From contig CM119267.1 of assembly GCA_051294375.1 (NCBI GenBank), positions 1,646,268 through 1,710,267 of the forward strand: a stretch of DNA of 64,000 nucleotides, read 5' to 3'. The notes beneath the pieces are model-generated. The model did no database searches and was not told the origin of the DNA. It was given only the letters and a program-made list of their open reading frames with translations. The first letter of the stretch is position 1. Each line of letters begins with the position of its first letter. The translations under genes and the position numbers were made by a program. This stretch comes from Paraspadella gotoi (Eukaryota > Chaetognatha). Below, in pieces: positions 31,601 through 43,289 of the stretch.

Positions 31601-34600
31601 TGTGGAGCTGCGAATTATCCAAGTATGATTTGGTGATTTTACTACGAAGTTGTAAATTCGTGAAGAGAATAAAAATTTTCCCCCCCCCCGTTATCTCGCA
31701 TTACTGAATCGAGATGCTATGTACCGAGAAAAGTAACCGAGTGGGAAAAGCTCCTATCGCCCATAAGAGCCGGATGACAATAAGATATCTTCATATGGAG
31801 TCAGCCACGGACCGCATGTACAGTTACTGAATGGACCGATGACGCTCACTCGAACGAGCAGATTCGCAACATATGTCGAAAGTTCCGTTAGTCCGGTAAC
31901 TACCTCCGGAGAAACTCGACGGAAGGAAACGACGACGAACGCGAGCATAGCAGACGTAGCGGCTCACGGTTTGATCGGAAGAAAGATGTGTGCCACGACT
32001 CACGCGAGATGAGCACGTAGAAGATTGACGGCTCACGCTGTGAGAAGACAATCCGAAGAGCTCCTTCTACTTTCTGCGAAAGCTCTGTGTATTTTTTATA
32101 GGTTCGGGCACTTATTTGATCCATTCTCCCTAAGGGACATACACTCGTCGTCGCAGAGTACGTCATCTGGCATCGAGGAAGACGAAGCGCTCGAAGGTCG
32201 AAGAGCCTAGGAAAAGTATGGTACAGAGGATCACGTTCCCAAGAAAAACGCGATTGACAAAGATAGTTACGAAAAGGCAACCCGATCAAGACAAAATGCT
32301 TTAGTTCAGTCTTGCCACAAAGCTTGGCTGCAAAAAATCATTACATCCTGGAACTCTTTAAGTGATATATCTCCTTTTTTGCAACTGCTAATTGGCCATC
32401 GTGTAGATTTTGAGGTCCAAGTTATTCTCTTTGATTTTTTCGCTGAATTCAATTTCCTCACGTGCTATTATATTTTCTTCTTTCCAATATTTAGCAAACA
32501 ATGTCGGAATCTGGAAACTTTCTCATTTTGATTTCTTTTTACATTGCTATCGAAAATTAATATCGTCTGACCTGATTATGCAAATCTGTATTTTTGTTTG
32601 CTCGATATTTTATCTTCGGAAATCTAGACATTTATTCTCACAGATTCTCTTTTATTTATTTGCGGACAGATTCCATGTTGCGCATACACATCAGTTTTAA
32701 TTATTTCTTGTAGCATTCGGCACTAAATTTCAGTGCAGCTATCGATATTGAGCGAGTACCCGAAACAATACTGGCTTTTACTGCTGCGCTCAAACAACAA
32801 GCAAACAAGAAAAATGCTTGGAATAAAATATCCTAGCCTTCTAATAATGTAGAGCTCGATCCAGAGCCGGCAACGCATACTTCGGACATCCCGCCTCTAC
32901 ACGAAAATTTTTCAAACACCTCTGACACTGGGGAAATTGGACCGTCACAGCGCCCTTATTTAAACGGAGCACACCAAGAGTTTACTGTTCATTAGATCTC
33001 TAGGAGGGATCGAATTTAAATGAAAGGTAATAAAATTTTTTACTTCCATGTTATTGTATCAGGCAGTTTAGTTTCGCCGCCCTATAAAGCTAACGGGCTG
33101 GCATCTTATTTGGAATATGTGAGACTTCTTCTCCCTCTCTCTACTCTGGACATCGTCTCTCTCTCTTCGATCCTTTTTTTTCCTCCTACTTCTCATTTCT
33201 CTCTCTCTCTTCTCTGTCCTCATGCATTCCTCCATTTACTAACTTATCATGCTTCGTTTAGCCGGCGCACCTCTTCCTCCTCTACTCTCTCGCAACTATA
33301 TCCCCTCTGGACTATTCTCCCTTGCGCGTACATCCTTGTCGTCTGCAACATCTTCCAACCACTCTGGCGAATTACCGGTACATGGCAGGCATAACAAGGA
33401 GAGAATGGACCGACTGCGTCAGTTTCCTGTGGTAGTAATAAGCGACATAATCTGTCATGACCAGAGTGCGACCAAAAGATGCCCGGCGCGTTTGTCATGA
33501 TTCCTATGGTGCTCTAGACCCGCTCGACACGAACTGGGGGATCAGGAAATAACTGGGCGGACTTTATGGATCAAATTTAAAACAACTGCTCGCTTCGTCA
33601 TGAGGTTCATTTTTTCCTTGTTTTCTCTCTGCGGATTTTTTTCGGGCCCCATAGATTTGTCTCCTCTCCCTTATCTCATAAAGAGTCACTGAATGTCCAT
33701 TATAAATGATCTATATGAACCGACGAAATATTTTTTTTTTCTTCTCCAGGTGATTGGCACTGTTTTACGGAGATGTTTAATTTCTCGGCTTGTAGCCTGC
33801 GTCTAGTTGCCCCGCCCGTATTTTAATTTTTGTGATGGAAGTCGCGTAACCAACTTTTATAAACTTTTTTAGATAATAACGGCCAGTTCTTATTTAGGTA
33901 TTATACAAATGTGTAACTTCGATTCTCGCGAGCACCGGAGTTATGACGAATACTCTTACTGGGGAGCTAAACTGCAGCCTCATTCGAGGTAAAGTAGTCA
34001 AATTCAAAAACTGTCCATTATTGGCTGTAAGCCAGATATATCTTTCTCGAAGCTAGCCCGATTATCGACGTTTGAGTTTCGCCTGTTTTTGGAATGCCTT
34101 TAACGTAACAAGGTATAACTACAAGAAATGAGTTATTATCGTCTTCCTCTTATATAGTTACGTTGCCTGTTAGAGAAAGTGTTTCCAAGCAGGGTATCAT
34201 CGAATGTAGTTCTTCTTACATGAATGTTTTTATGATAATTGACCCACGATTCTGGATAAAATCTCTACTTTAATCAATTTTCAGCTTGTGTTTCTTCTCT
34301 AAACTGTCAAAACCGAAGATTATAAGGTCATCTCTGATACATAATACGAAGGGAACAACAACGTTTCAGCAATTTTTTTTCCTTAGAACTATAGCGCCGG
34401 ATATATTCGCCACGGAAGGTCGCCACTGTTCTTCTCTCACTTATCGACCCGAACCGATGTGCTCTGCACGGTGGTCGCTGACAAACGTGCAGTCGCATCG
34501 GTTACGAGAGGGCACCTGTCCTCGCTACAGAACGCCCCCGCTCCCTCCAACCGCAAGAAGACAGCGTTACGGAATACATTAATCTTTTCGACGGTACGGT

Positions 34601-36220
34601 TCGACATCAAGGCATTTTGAACAGCTGTTGTGAGCAACGCCCATACAGTTGCGCAGTGATGACCCCTGGCGCCACTCGCTATACAGGTAAAGCCAATAAC
34701 TATTCTTCGGGTATATTGAACACTTTTAAAAACAGTTAATGCTTTTTTCTAAAGGATCCTTGCCATCTGTTGAACCCATAAGCGGGTCCGTCTTCCGAGA
34801 GTTTCTCGAATTCTTTCACGACGTACGCTTTCTTTCCAAAACTCCCGCAGGTAAAACTGTCCTTCCGAAATGCTGGATATGAATCCGATAATTTTACATC
34901 AGTTCCTATCTTAGTTGTCCCCCAACCGATTCCGGCCCTACTAAACACCTCTCTCAACAATGCTTTAAAACGCGCTTCCCACTTGCAATTCACTCGTCTA
35001 AAACGTCACTGGCCACGCTCGAGATATTTCTATCACGTTTAAACTCGGCCGAGGCGTAGCAAGCTTCAAGGAAAAGCTTTCGCGTGCCCTCCACCCATTT
35101 TGTTCTATGCTCCCTCCCTTGTCCAATGTTCTCTTAACTTTGTCGCCGCGCAGCCGTCCGAAGTTCGGGTGCCTCAAATCTTCCGGGATCTCAAATCTCC
35201 CCTCGGCCCTAAATACCACCGACACGTTGCGGAACAATTCTCACCTTCTTCTTTTTGTTCCAAAAACTTATATTATAAAAATAGTACTCGCCTGAATACT
35301 TTTACTCTTGCATCAACCAACAAATTTACAGAATTCTCCGCTCATTAAACAACTACGTACACATCATCTTTACCAGGAGCAGCGTCATGACGATCGCGAA
35401 ACAAGCGGCCCGCCTAACAGGCATGGGCCCGCAGGTCAGTTCGTCGCTATCGACCCCGGCAACGGAAAGATGCCTTTATAGGCTGAGGATTAGGCACGCT
35501 GCCATATGGGCACCGGGCCCCGTGTCCCTCTCCGCCATCCGAACAAAAACGGGCAATACTTTGCCGCCTCCATCGAAACTTGACTAAGATTGCTACCCAA
35601 CCCTCTCCGGTCTCTTCTCCTCTTCGGTCCGGCTCTCGTCTCTCGTCTCTCTCGTCTCTGCTACTGCGTCTCTCTCTCGTCTCTGCTTCTCTCTGCGTCT
35701 CTCTCTGCTTTCNNNNNNNNNNNNNNNNNNNNNNNNNGTCTCTCTCTCTCTCTCCTCACTCTGCTTCTTCTCTCTCTCTCATCTCTCGCCTCTCTCTCTC
35801 TCTCTCCTTTCGCTATCGAGCGTTATCTACTGTCATGCTCACTTTCGTGCGGCTCTCTGTATATGTCGTTCCTCATCGTCGTGGTTCGCTGCAGAGGCGT
35901 GCGTACTGCTTTTATTTCTGACTTGGAATCATACGAGCAGCATGCTGAGTATTGTGTCCTGCTCAGTCGCCTTCTCTCAGATCCTCTCGTATAGAGAGAG
36001 CAATGTTTCAGTATACAGATTGTAGCCGGACTCCCCATTCTTTGCTCGCTTTCCGTCCAGGTAGAGAAAGGAGCGCTGCAGTTATAGCTAATCGATCCCG
36101 CTCAGTGCAATGGATGCAGTACTGCAGTTAGCGAGAGAAGGAGCGTGAGATCGCTATGAGAGCTGTCGCGAACAGAGTGACGTAGTAAGATGTGCGCTGA
36201 AACGCGGTGTCAGATGTTGA
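31601..36220. other. spacer between inverted CNT copies
   Basis: About 4.6 kb of moderately GC-balanced DNA. Minus-strand frames at 31754-32289 and 34736-35237, and a plus frame at about 32733-32997 (ERVPETILAFTAALKQQANK with one TAG), have some coding character, but none was recognised and all are interrupted. A CT tract lies at 35595-35815 around a 25-N gap (35713-35737). A comparison by eye of its two halves showed no palindrome. Confidence 0.5.
34736..35237 (-). CDS. possible frame-broken coding segment, unidentified
   Basis: Two successive minus-strand frames, 35237-34998 and 34993-34736. The second reads EARFKALLREVFSRAGIGWG onward to KKAYVVKEFEKLSEDGPAYG and FNRWQGSF, with ordinary amino-acid composition. 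They may be one frame with a slip. No family was recognised; it may belong to a transposable element. Confidence 0.25.
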
Positions 36221-36224
36221 CTGC

Positions 36225-36780
36225 CGCCAAGGTGGACTCAGGGCGCAGGCAGAACTGATTGCGAGGAGCGTGTGACGCTGGAGGTCTGTGGTGCGTGGGA
36301 GGCCGGATATGGGGGAGACAGACGATCGAAGGATGATGAAGGTATGAATCGTACAGACGCGTGTCGACGACGAGTACAGATTAGCGATGAACGGACACTA
36401 GACAACGACGACGAGCAAAGACGAACTCGAGGAATATGTACCTTTAGTTCACAACTGTGTCTTTTTGTTTCACAAAACTCCGCTTAGTTCATTAATGACT
36501 CAAACAGATGACGTCTTGGATCGTGATTTAAAAATTAACAAAAGAACGTGTCGTTTCTTTTTAAAATATTTGAATTCGCGATTATTTGTAAACGGTTGAT
36601 CTTTTATAACTGCGACTCATGGCCCTCGACCCGTCTCATTAAAAATAAATCTAATCTAAAAATTTAATTTCTCTCACTTTGAGAGACTATAATAAATAAT
36701 AACTAGAATTTTGATTGTATTTTGGGTGAAAAAAAAAATTCGTGCAAAAACTCTCTCTTTTATCCGTTTGCTGTTGGTAA
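36225..36780 (-). repeat. dispersed tail repeat, copy 3 (minus strand)
   Basis: Reverse complement of 22440-22910. GTGCAAAAACTCTCTC, AATCACGATCCAAGACGTCA and GGCCATGAGTCGCAGT (all on the complement) are nearly identical to copy 1. The GTC block and a CATTGGCGCAGTCAA-like end at about 36225-36290 are degraded. Confidence 0.8.
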
Positions 36781-39029
36781 GAAGTAAGGAAGGAACGGAT
36801 GAGTAATGAAGATGACTGTACATTAAGATAGTAATTGTTGTCTTTGCATGTTAAACGCATTGTTGGTCTAGGAAGGGGGAGGGATGCTTTTCTATGTTTA
36901 ACTTGAGATTAGAGGAGGATGTTGAAGAAATGAACCGGATGCTGTTGATGAGGTATCATACGTGAAAACTGCGAGATAGAGAGCTTAGATGATTATCTGA
37001 GATAGTTCATAACAGTAACCATTCGAAGTGATTTTATTGATAACAGGTTGTACTATTGAGAGCGTGTCCTTAGGGACTGAGCGCACGCAGGAACTCAAGG
37101 TCTAGATTTTGGCGCAAGTTGATAGGTGTTTAGTCGATCGTAGTGGTAAGGACCGTAAGGGGTCGTAGAATATCTACAGGTAGAAATGATGTCGTTCAGT
37201 CTTCCTCAGAGTGAGACCATGATTCCAAGGCTAAGGAGTTCGGCGCGTTTTTGTCATCGATATCTCATTGCAGCCTTCATCCATGCGGAAGATGGCGTCA
37301 GCTGCATGAGCCTGAGTGTATCTTCACTGATCTCCATCCTACTCAGTTCATCAGTTCATAGACAGTCAATCGATCACTAAGTTCATACATGCATGCTGAT
37401 GCTATCGATCCATCTCGATGTGTTATTCGTCGCCTCGACTAGAGAGCGCAGCCTGATGGACAGGACGCCAGGGAGTCTTCGAGAGGCCGCCGTGCGGGCT
37501 CGAGGCTCAAGTGCGACGCACGGTGTGCTGGGGCTGGCCACCAAGGCTCCGCGATGCACGGTGGCCTGCTGTGATCCAGAGGTAAAGGGGGATCGGGAGT
37601 GCTTGGGTAAGCGGGAGGACGGGAAGTCTTCTTGAGCAGGAGGTGCCGAGCGGCAGTGGATAAGGTGATGGTGGAAGCGGGGCGGGCAGGCGCGAGTATC
37701 GGATGGTGGATAGCTATCACGGGAGAGGGAGTGGATGTGTGTATCATGTGAAGGTGGGGATCGTGAATGTGGTGTAGTGCTCGAGGTGATTTCATATAAG
37801 TGAATACATATATAGAAGCTATTGACTCCGATGTATTTGAAGCTACACCTTTGTGCATATTGAATGACGGATGTACGACGTGCGTATATAATAAAGTGAT
37901 GAGACAGATGCTATGACCATGTCAGGGTATCTCTCCAAACGAAAAGAGATGTTCAATTAGACAATGGATTAATGAAAAAAGGAAAAAAATTAATCATAAG
38001 TTGACAATGAAGATAATTTTTTGTTATGAGTCATATATGCTTAGTTAAAATAACACTATGACCGAGTTCACATCAGTCAGAGAGGTGGATTATTATAGCC
38101 ACCGAGAGCAGCGATAAAAAAAAAAACCAAGTAAATTGTAGACGAGCACTGAACTAATAACTTGAGAGAGACTGATATATGTGAAACAAACTTCGTGTCT
38201 CGTTTTGCATCAAGTGAATGAAGAAGAATGAACAGAGCAGTGATAGAACTGCGAGGCGAAGTGAGTCCCTTCACGGCATTAACTCCGTTTTCTATCATCT
38301 CTTCCCTCCCTCTACCCTTCGAGGACACCACTGTCCCTCTCTCGCAATTCCCTGTTCCTCCTGCCCTTCGCTCTCGATCTCATTCCACGATGACTTCATG
38401 CCGTGAGTCACCAGGTGTGCCTCTCACAGTAGTAGAGAGGAATACAGATCCCAATCCAGCCTCCTCACTCCCTCTACCCTCGCGCTCATTGTACCCGCTC
38501 AACTCTCGATCCCTCTCGGTCTCACACCCATAAGTCCTGCTCCTACGCGCACTTCACACTCGTCGAACCCGCTCTGACATCATACTCCCTGCCCTCTTTC
38601 GTTCACGCTCTATACCCTCTTCTCTCCCACTCTAACTCGCCTCGGCGAGCTGTAAGTCACTCCGTCCTCTCTCGCCATCTCTCATCCTCCCTCTCCGATA
38701 TAGTGCGCGATCACGCCATCATCGCTCTGCATCAACCTCTCATAACACTCTCGCTTGCAACTTACCAACTACCCATGCCCTCTCTCACCGTTCAGTGCCT
38801 CTCATCCTCTCCCTCACCTCCTCTACTCTCCCCTCATTTCCCATCCATCTCTCCCTTCTCTCTCACACCAAACTCTCCCTCGCACTTCCACTGCCTCCGC
38901 TCCTCCTCCCGATCTCCGATCTCTCCTCTCGCGTACGCCTCTCTCTTCACACCCGCAACATCCCTGCGCCGACTGTCCACTCCTCCCTCCTCCTCCTCCT
39001 CCTCCTCTCTCCTCCTCCTTCCTTACTGC
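36781..39029 (-). other. downstream flank of CNT copy 3
   Basis: Noncoding as far as can be read. 37440-37860 on the minus strand matches the proline-rich exon candidate at 21858 (THTSTPSPVIAIHHPILAPA-like). 38280-39030 is the CT-rich counterpart of the purine tract at 20926-21525, so the long Ser/Pro frames there are artefacts. Confidence 0.5.
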
Positions 39030-40186
39030 CCAGCAGCCAGCCACCGTGCGATTGTGCGGCGCTGGACGAAGCAGGCCAGCGTTCCCCAGTGATCATGGCT
39101 CGAAGGATCGATCGTGCCGCTTAACGATATCAGCAGGCCGGCGCGTGCCAGCGCCCGCCGAGGGCGCCGATCAGTGAAGCCGCCATCTGGAGGAAAATGC
39201 GTTGACGAGAATCGCAAAACGGAACTACTACGAGGGCGGTAAGGTATCGCGCGAATGGGTATCTCCTCGAGCGCATGGTAGACGAAATGGCGGAGAGGGA
39301 AGCGGGGAGTCGTTGAAGAGAGAGAAGAGAAGACGGAGACGTCTGGAGACGCCCGGCCAGCTCGATCTAGGATCGCGTTCAGGTAGGTTTGTAATTCTGA
39401 ATTCGGGAGGGAAAATTGCGAATGTTTGTCTTGTTTTGTTGTTTGTTTAAGTTGTAATAATAACCTTAATGCTTAACTATTTTAAGCTTATAAATATGAG
39501 CTTAATCTAATTTCTAAGTTGATGTGAAGTAAATCGTAACACCACTTTAATACTAACTTTCACTCTCCTGTCACCACCTTACACTAACCCTTTCAATTAT
39601 TCTAACGCTTCTGCTAACTACACACACCTTATCCTAACTTTTACTTGTAACATAGTGAGCGATGCCTAACCTTTAAGTTAAAGATGCATACATACCTTAA
39701 TCTACACTTTAACAGTTGTAATCACATACCTCTACTCGCTAACTTTTAAGTTGTATAATAACCTTATGCCTACTTTTAAGTTAGTGAAAATAGATAACCT
39801 ATAATCTAAGTGTTTAAATGCTTTTTAATCAAAGTCTATGCAAAAAGAAAAAACTACAAATGTTTAAAACACTTTAGCTTTATATATGAAATAATGGCTT
39901 CCCGTGTGCTTATCTTCGTACGAGGTAAATACTTAAAACTATTTTCACTTTCATATTCCTGCTCACATAGCTCACATTTACCAATAATCTAATATTGCTG
40001 AGGAACTTCTATTTTTTCAACACCGTTGCCGCCCAATGAGTAGCGGATGACATGAGCACTAGTTCGACGCTAGATACTAATTCGAGATTCCAGCCATCCA
40101 TCAATTTAACACAGCATTCGTCCTCCAAATCCTCTCCACCCACCTCAATTATCGCCCAGCCCCAGTCCCAGAGCCCGCTCTAGGTC

Positions 40187-40440
40187 GCGCCAGACATCCA
40201 TCTCGTTCCTACATCTTCTTGGTCCGCTTCAACTTCCCCAATTCTGGCAAGGCGACCGACTTCGTTAGCACGGACGTCTTGACGCCCCACGGTTCGCCGA
40301 TCCAGGCGACGTCGGGTCCAGGCCCACGCCCATCAGCCAGGCGAAGGGCGTGAAGGCGTAGCCGACGAGCGAGAATTGAGGCTGAGTTCTTGGTCGACGA
40401 GAGGACCTCGCGGATCTCCACCAGTTCCGCCGAAGTATGC
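40187..40440 (-). pseudogene. CNT copy 3, exon matching 19672-19910
   Basis: Reads YFGGTGG, QELSLN and FAWLMGVG in successive frames, then GVKTSVLTKSVALPELGKLK where copy 1 supports VKTIVNEFVAF. Confidence 0.8.
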
Positions 40441-40606
40441 TGCAGGAGAGGAGGAGGAGGAAGATGAAGACTCTCGTGCGTCGGAATGAGGAGGAGGGAA
40501 GAGGAGGAGGAGGAAGAGAAGGAAGAAGAATAGGAGACCAGGAGAAGGATTGAACAGAAGAGAAGGCAGGAGATAGACCTTACACAACAAGCAAAATACA
40601 TCTTAC

Positions 40607-40806
40607 TGACAGAGGGGCGTTGGCGAAGGCGGACTAAAGAGAGGATGAAGGCTATGAGATTGGCCGGCGATGCCGGCGACGAGCGCACCGCGTTCGAGCG
40701 GCCCGTCGACGCGCCCTCCAGGATGTTGTCTGTAGGGACTGCTGAATCATATGCCTCAAACCATCGGCGAGGTCGGTCGTAGGACTTTTCGTTCCGGTAG
40801 AAAAAG
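40607..40806 (-). pseudogene. CNT copy 3, exon matching 19313-19508
   Basis: The acceptor and the TCTTAC (GTAAGA) donor are conserved. GCATATGATTC and CTTTTTCTACCGG are shared with copy 2. Parts of SPANLIAFI-type sequence are readable. Confidence 0.8.
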
Positions 40807-41280
40807 CTGAATGGGCGAATTTTGGGAGCAATGGCAGGGTAGGGGTAATGGATAGAGGATGAAGGAGGGTAGGTAGGGTAGAGGATGAAGGAGTAGGTAA
40901 GGAATGAGAGACGGAGGGTAGGGGTATAGGATAGAGGATGAAGGAGGGTAGGGTAAGGTAGAGGAGGGGTAGGGTAAGTAGAATGAAGGAGGGTAGGGGG
41001 TAAGGAATAGAGGATGAAGGAAGGGGCTTTTTACGAGGATGCGTACAGTAGGTGTAGGTAGGTCGTAAGTTTCTGGCGAATATAGGGTCAGCTCTATCTT
41101 GGATGGATTGTGAATTAAATTTTTGTGTGTGTGCGGTAGAGTAATCGTATTTTTTTTTTCTGTAAAGAATTGAATTTCACTATTCGATTAATAATTTCAC
41201 GGCAGCCTGCCCACCTTGATCTTCCCCCACACCGCGTTCTCGCTCTTCCCTTCAACCTCCCGCCCCCGCCAAAATAAAAC

Positions 41281-41572
41281 CTTTGCCATTGCCAATGGCG
41301 CCTGGCGCGGAATGATGGAGGCCGCAGCAGAAGATGAGAGGCCGGTCGACGCCGAACGCGATGTAGGCGCCGAGAGTCGATCCGGCGACCGTCTGCCATG
41401 CGGAAAGTGAGGACGGCGTGGAATCTCGGATCGGGGTCATGTCGCCGAGAAAGGGACCGGATGAGCAGGAGGCGCTTCGCTCTGATGATGAAAGACGTTG
41501 GAGACGGGCGACGAGGGATCTCGGCCGCGGTGGTTGTGCCCATGACGCCAGGGCCATAACACCCTCAGAGAC
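41281..41572 (-). pseudogene. CNT copy 3, exon matching 18619-18899
   Basis: CAACGTC..CAGAGCGAAGCGCC encodes the QSEA motif. GDMTP and AYIAFGVD are readable. The slips differ from those in copy 1. Confidence 0.8.
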
Positions 41573-41769
41573 TGGGTCGTTGTAACGGGAAGGTATCGAG
41601 TCATTGGCTATAAGGCTAACCAAGCTTTCAGGAATTTTCACGGGACAGCGATGCGAGGTGCAGGCGGGGTTGATTAGATATGGTAAGTAGTGAAGTTGCG
41701 TAAAGTAACTGATCATAGACTGTTTTAATGACTTGTAACGGGAGTGCGGGGGCCGACCCCTTTTATGGC

Positions 41770-42284
41770 GTCAAAGGAGGTTGGGGCGGACTTCCTGTTT
41801 TACGCAAAGGGAACTCATTTCACCGGGGGATTTTGGGAGTTGTGAATGCCATAAAACTCCATATAACTGTTTGAAGAGTTCATGCCTATCTCAAACGTTC
41901 TCCTTGCGTATTCCTTCGGTACAGCAGATTCCAGGGCCTGCAATCTTTTGTGGAAACCGACAGTTAGGATGTCTTTGGTTTGTTCTCCATGACCGCTTCA
42001 CTTGCCTTTACGAGCATAGTAGCCGCTCACCCGCACAGGCATCTTCACACGAAGTTGTCAGGCGATTCACTATCCCGCCTCCTTACTCGCTCAGTCTCTG
42101 CAGATCACAATTGTGGGACGCAACATTTGTTCGGAGGAGATTATGATCCTCTCTTTCTTTCTCGCGCAATCTCCGGCAATAACAATAAATTTAACAACCC
42201 CGATATAAATTTATATGATTTCTCCACTTTATGGACACAAATCGACTCTAAGCGATTTCCTTTTTTTGACTCAGAAAAAAAAAG
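41770..42284. other. noncoding stretch beyond CNT copy 3
   Basis: No homology with copy 1 and no convincing frame. The 121- and 111-residue frames overlap in different phases and lack motifs. Confidence 0.5.
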
Positions 42285-42372
42285 GGGGAAAGAAAAGAAA
42301 AGAAAAAGAAAATGAAAAAGAAAAATAAACAGAAAAAGAAAAAGAAAAAGAAAAAGAAAAAGAAAAAGAAAA
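42285..42372 (+). repeat. (AAAAGA)n tract
   Basis: AAAGAAAAAG repeats ending at 42372. Confidence 0.95.
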
Positions 42373-42387
42373 GCCTCGTATTTCTTC

Positions 42388-42592
42388 TATCGGCGAAGCC
42401 CAAACGTTGTCATCAATATCCTCGTCGACGGACGACTTCGCCAGAAGCTGCAAGAAAATAAGCAAGGAGGCGATTCGACGACGCTCTTGGATAGACAATT
42501 TGGTCGTCGTCGTCGTCGTCGTTGTCGTCGTCTTCGTCTATTTTGTCTCGCGCCATGCAAATGGTCGTTTAAGGCGAAATGGCCGCTCATAG
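42388..42592 (+). CDS. possible C-terminal exon of a tail-anchored protein
   Basis: The frame from about 42382 reads ISSIGEAQTLSSISSSTDDF, then ARSCKKISKEAIRRRSWIDN, a 15-residue Val/Phe/Tyr hydrophobic run (LVVVVVVVVVVFVYFV), and a short basic end (SRHANGRLRRNGRS) before a stop at 42590-42592. Helix plus basic patch plus single hydrophobic segment at the extreme C-terminus resembles SNAREs and other tail-anchored proteins, but I cannot assign one. The valines come from a GTC repeat, so a chance reading is possible. The upstream purine tract is a poor acceptor. Confidence 0.3.
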
Positions 42593-42704
42593 TCATAACC
42601 ATAACAGGAGAGAGACAAACGCTTCTTTTTCTTCAAAAGGAGAGGGAGGCGTTGTGGAGGCGATTCCAAGCGCGGGGGAGGGGAAGAGGAGAGAGGGAGG
42701 AAGG

Positions 42705-42995
42705 NNNNNNNNNNNNNNNNNNNNNNNNNNNNNNNNNNNNNNNNNNNNNNNNNNNNNNNNNNNNNNNNNNNNNNNNNNNNNNNNNNNNNNNNNNNNNNNN
42801 NNNNNNNNNNNNNNNNNNNNNNNNNNNNNNNNNNNNNNNNNNNNNNNNNNNNNNNNNNNNNNNNNNNNNNNNNNNNNNNNNNNNNNNNNNNNNNNNNNNN
42901 NNNNNNNNNNNNNNNNNNNNNNNNNNNNNNNNNNNNNNNNNNNNNNNNNNNNNNNNNNNNNNNNNNNNNNNNNNNNNNNNNNNNNNNNNNNNNNN
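42705..42995. other. assembly gap (291 N)
   Basis: Bounded by GGAAGG on the left and (GA)n on the right. Confidence 1.
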
Positions 42996-43242
42996 GAGAG
43001 AGAGAGAGAGAGCAAAGGAAAGGAAAGTAAATTACAGAAAGAGGAAGTGACATTCGAAACAAAAAAAATATTGAAAAGAAAACATTTTTTTATCCTTGAA
43101 AAGGAAAAAAACAAAACAAAAACAAAGAAACGAAAAACAAACAGGAAATCGAAATAGCGAAAGAAAATTTTGTCAAAGGATTTTTAAATCATTATAAATG
43201 TTTGTTTATAGAAGAAGATAATTCTTTCGATGGAAATCAAAG

Positions 43243-43246
43243 GATT

Positions 43247-43288
<42 letters not shown>

Positions 43289-43289
43289 A
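43243..43289 (+). repeat. (CGG)n microsatellite, about 15 units
   Basis: A pure CGG run in AT-rich surroundings, reading poly-Gly, poly-Ala or poly-Arg on plus and poly-Pro on minus. A possible acceptor (GTTTATAG) lies 30 bp upstream. Confidence 0.98.

Larger units (their letters stand above)
39030..41572 (-). pseudogene. slc28-like: CNT copy 3, inverted, truncated and frame-broken
   Basis: Minus-strand exons at about 41572-41281 (QSE-motif exon), 40806-40607 (ETEK/NAVALVAG exon), 40440-40187 (YFG to NEFVA exon) and about 39275-39030 (GVMIGA exon). The order is as in copies 1 and 2. Introns also match, including the CCTAC repeat (40830-41030) and the TTAAGG repeat (39440-39800). Homology stops near 41770, at the position matching 18440 in copy 1, so the upstream exons are absent. 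It shares variants with copy 2 against copy 1. Indels are of the same random kind. Confidence 0.75.

Noticed and set aside
31601-36220. Spacer as the turn of a missed-adapter palindromic read
   Set aside because: Comparing the two halves around the expected centre (~33.84 kb) showed no reverse-complement similarity by eye.
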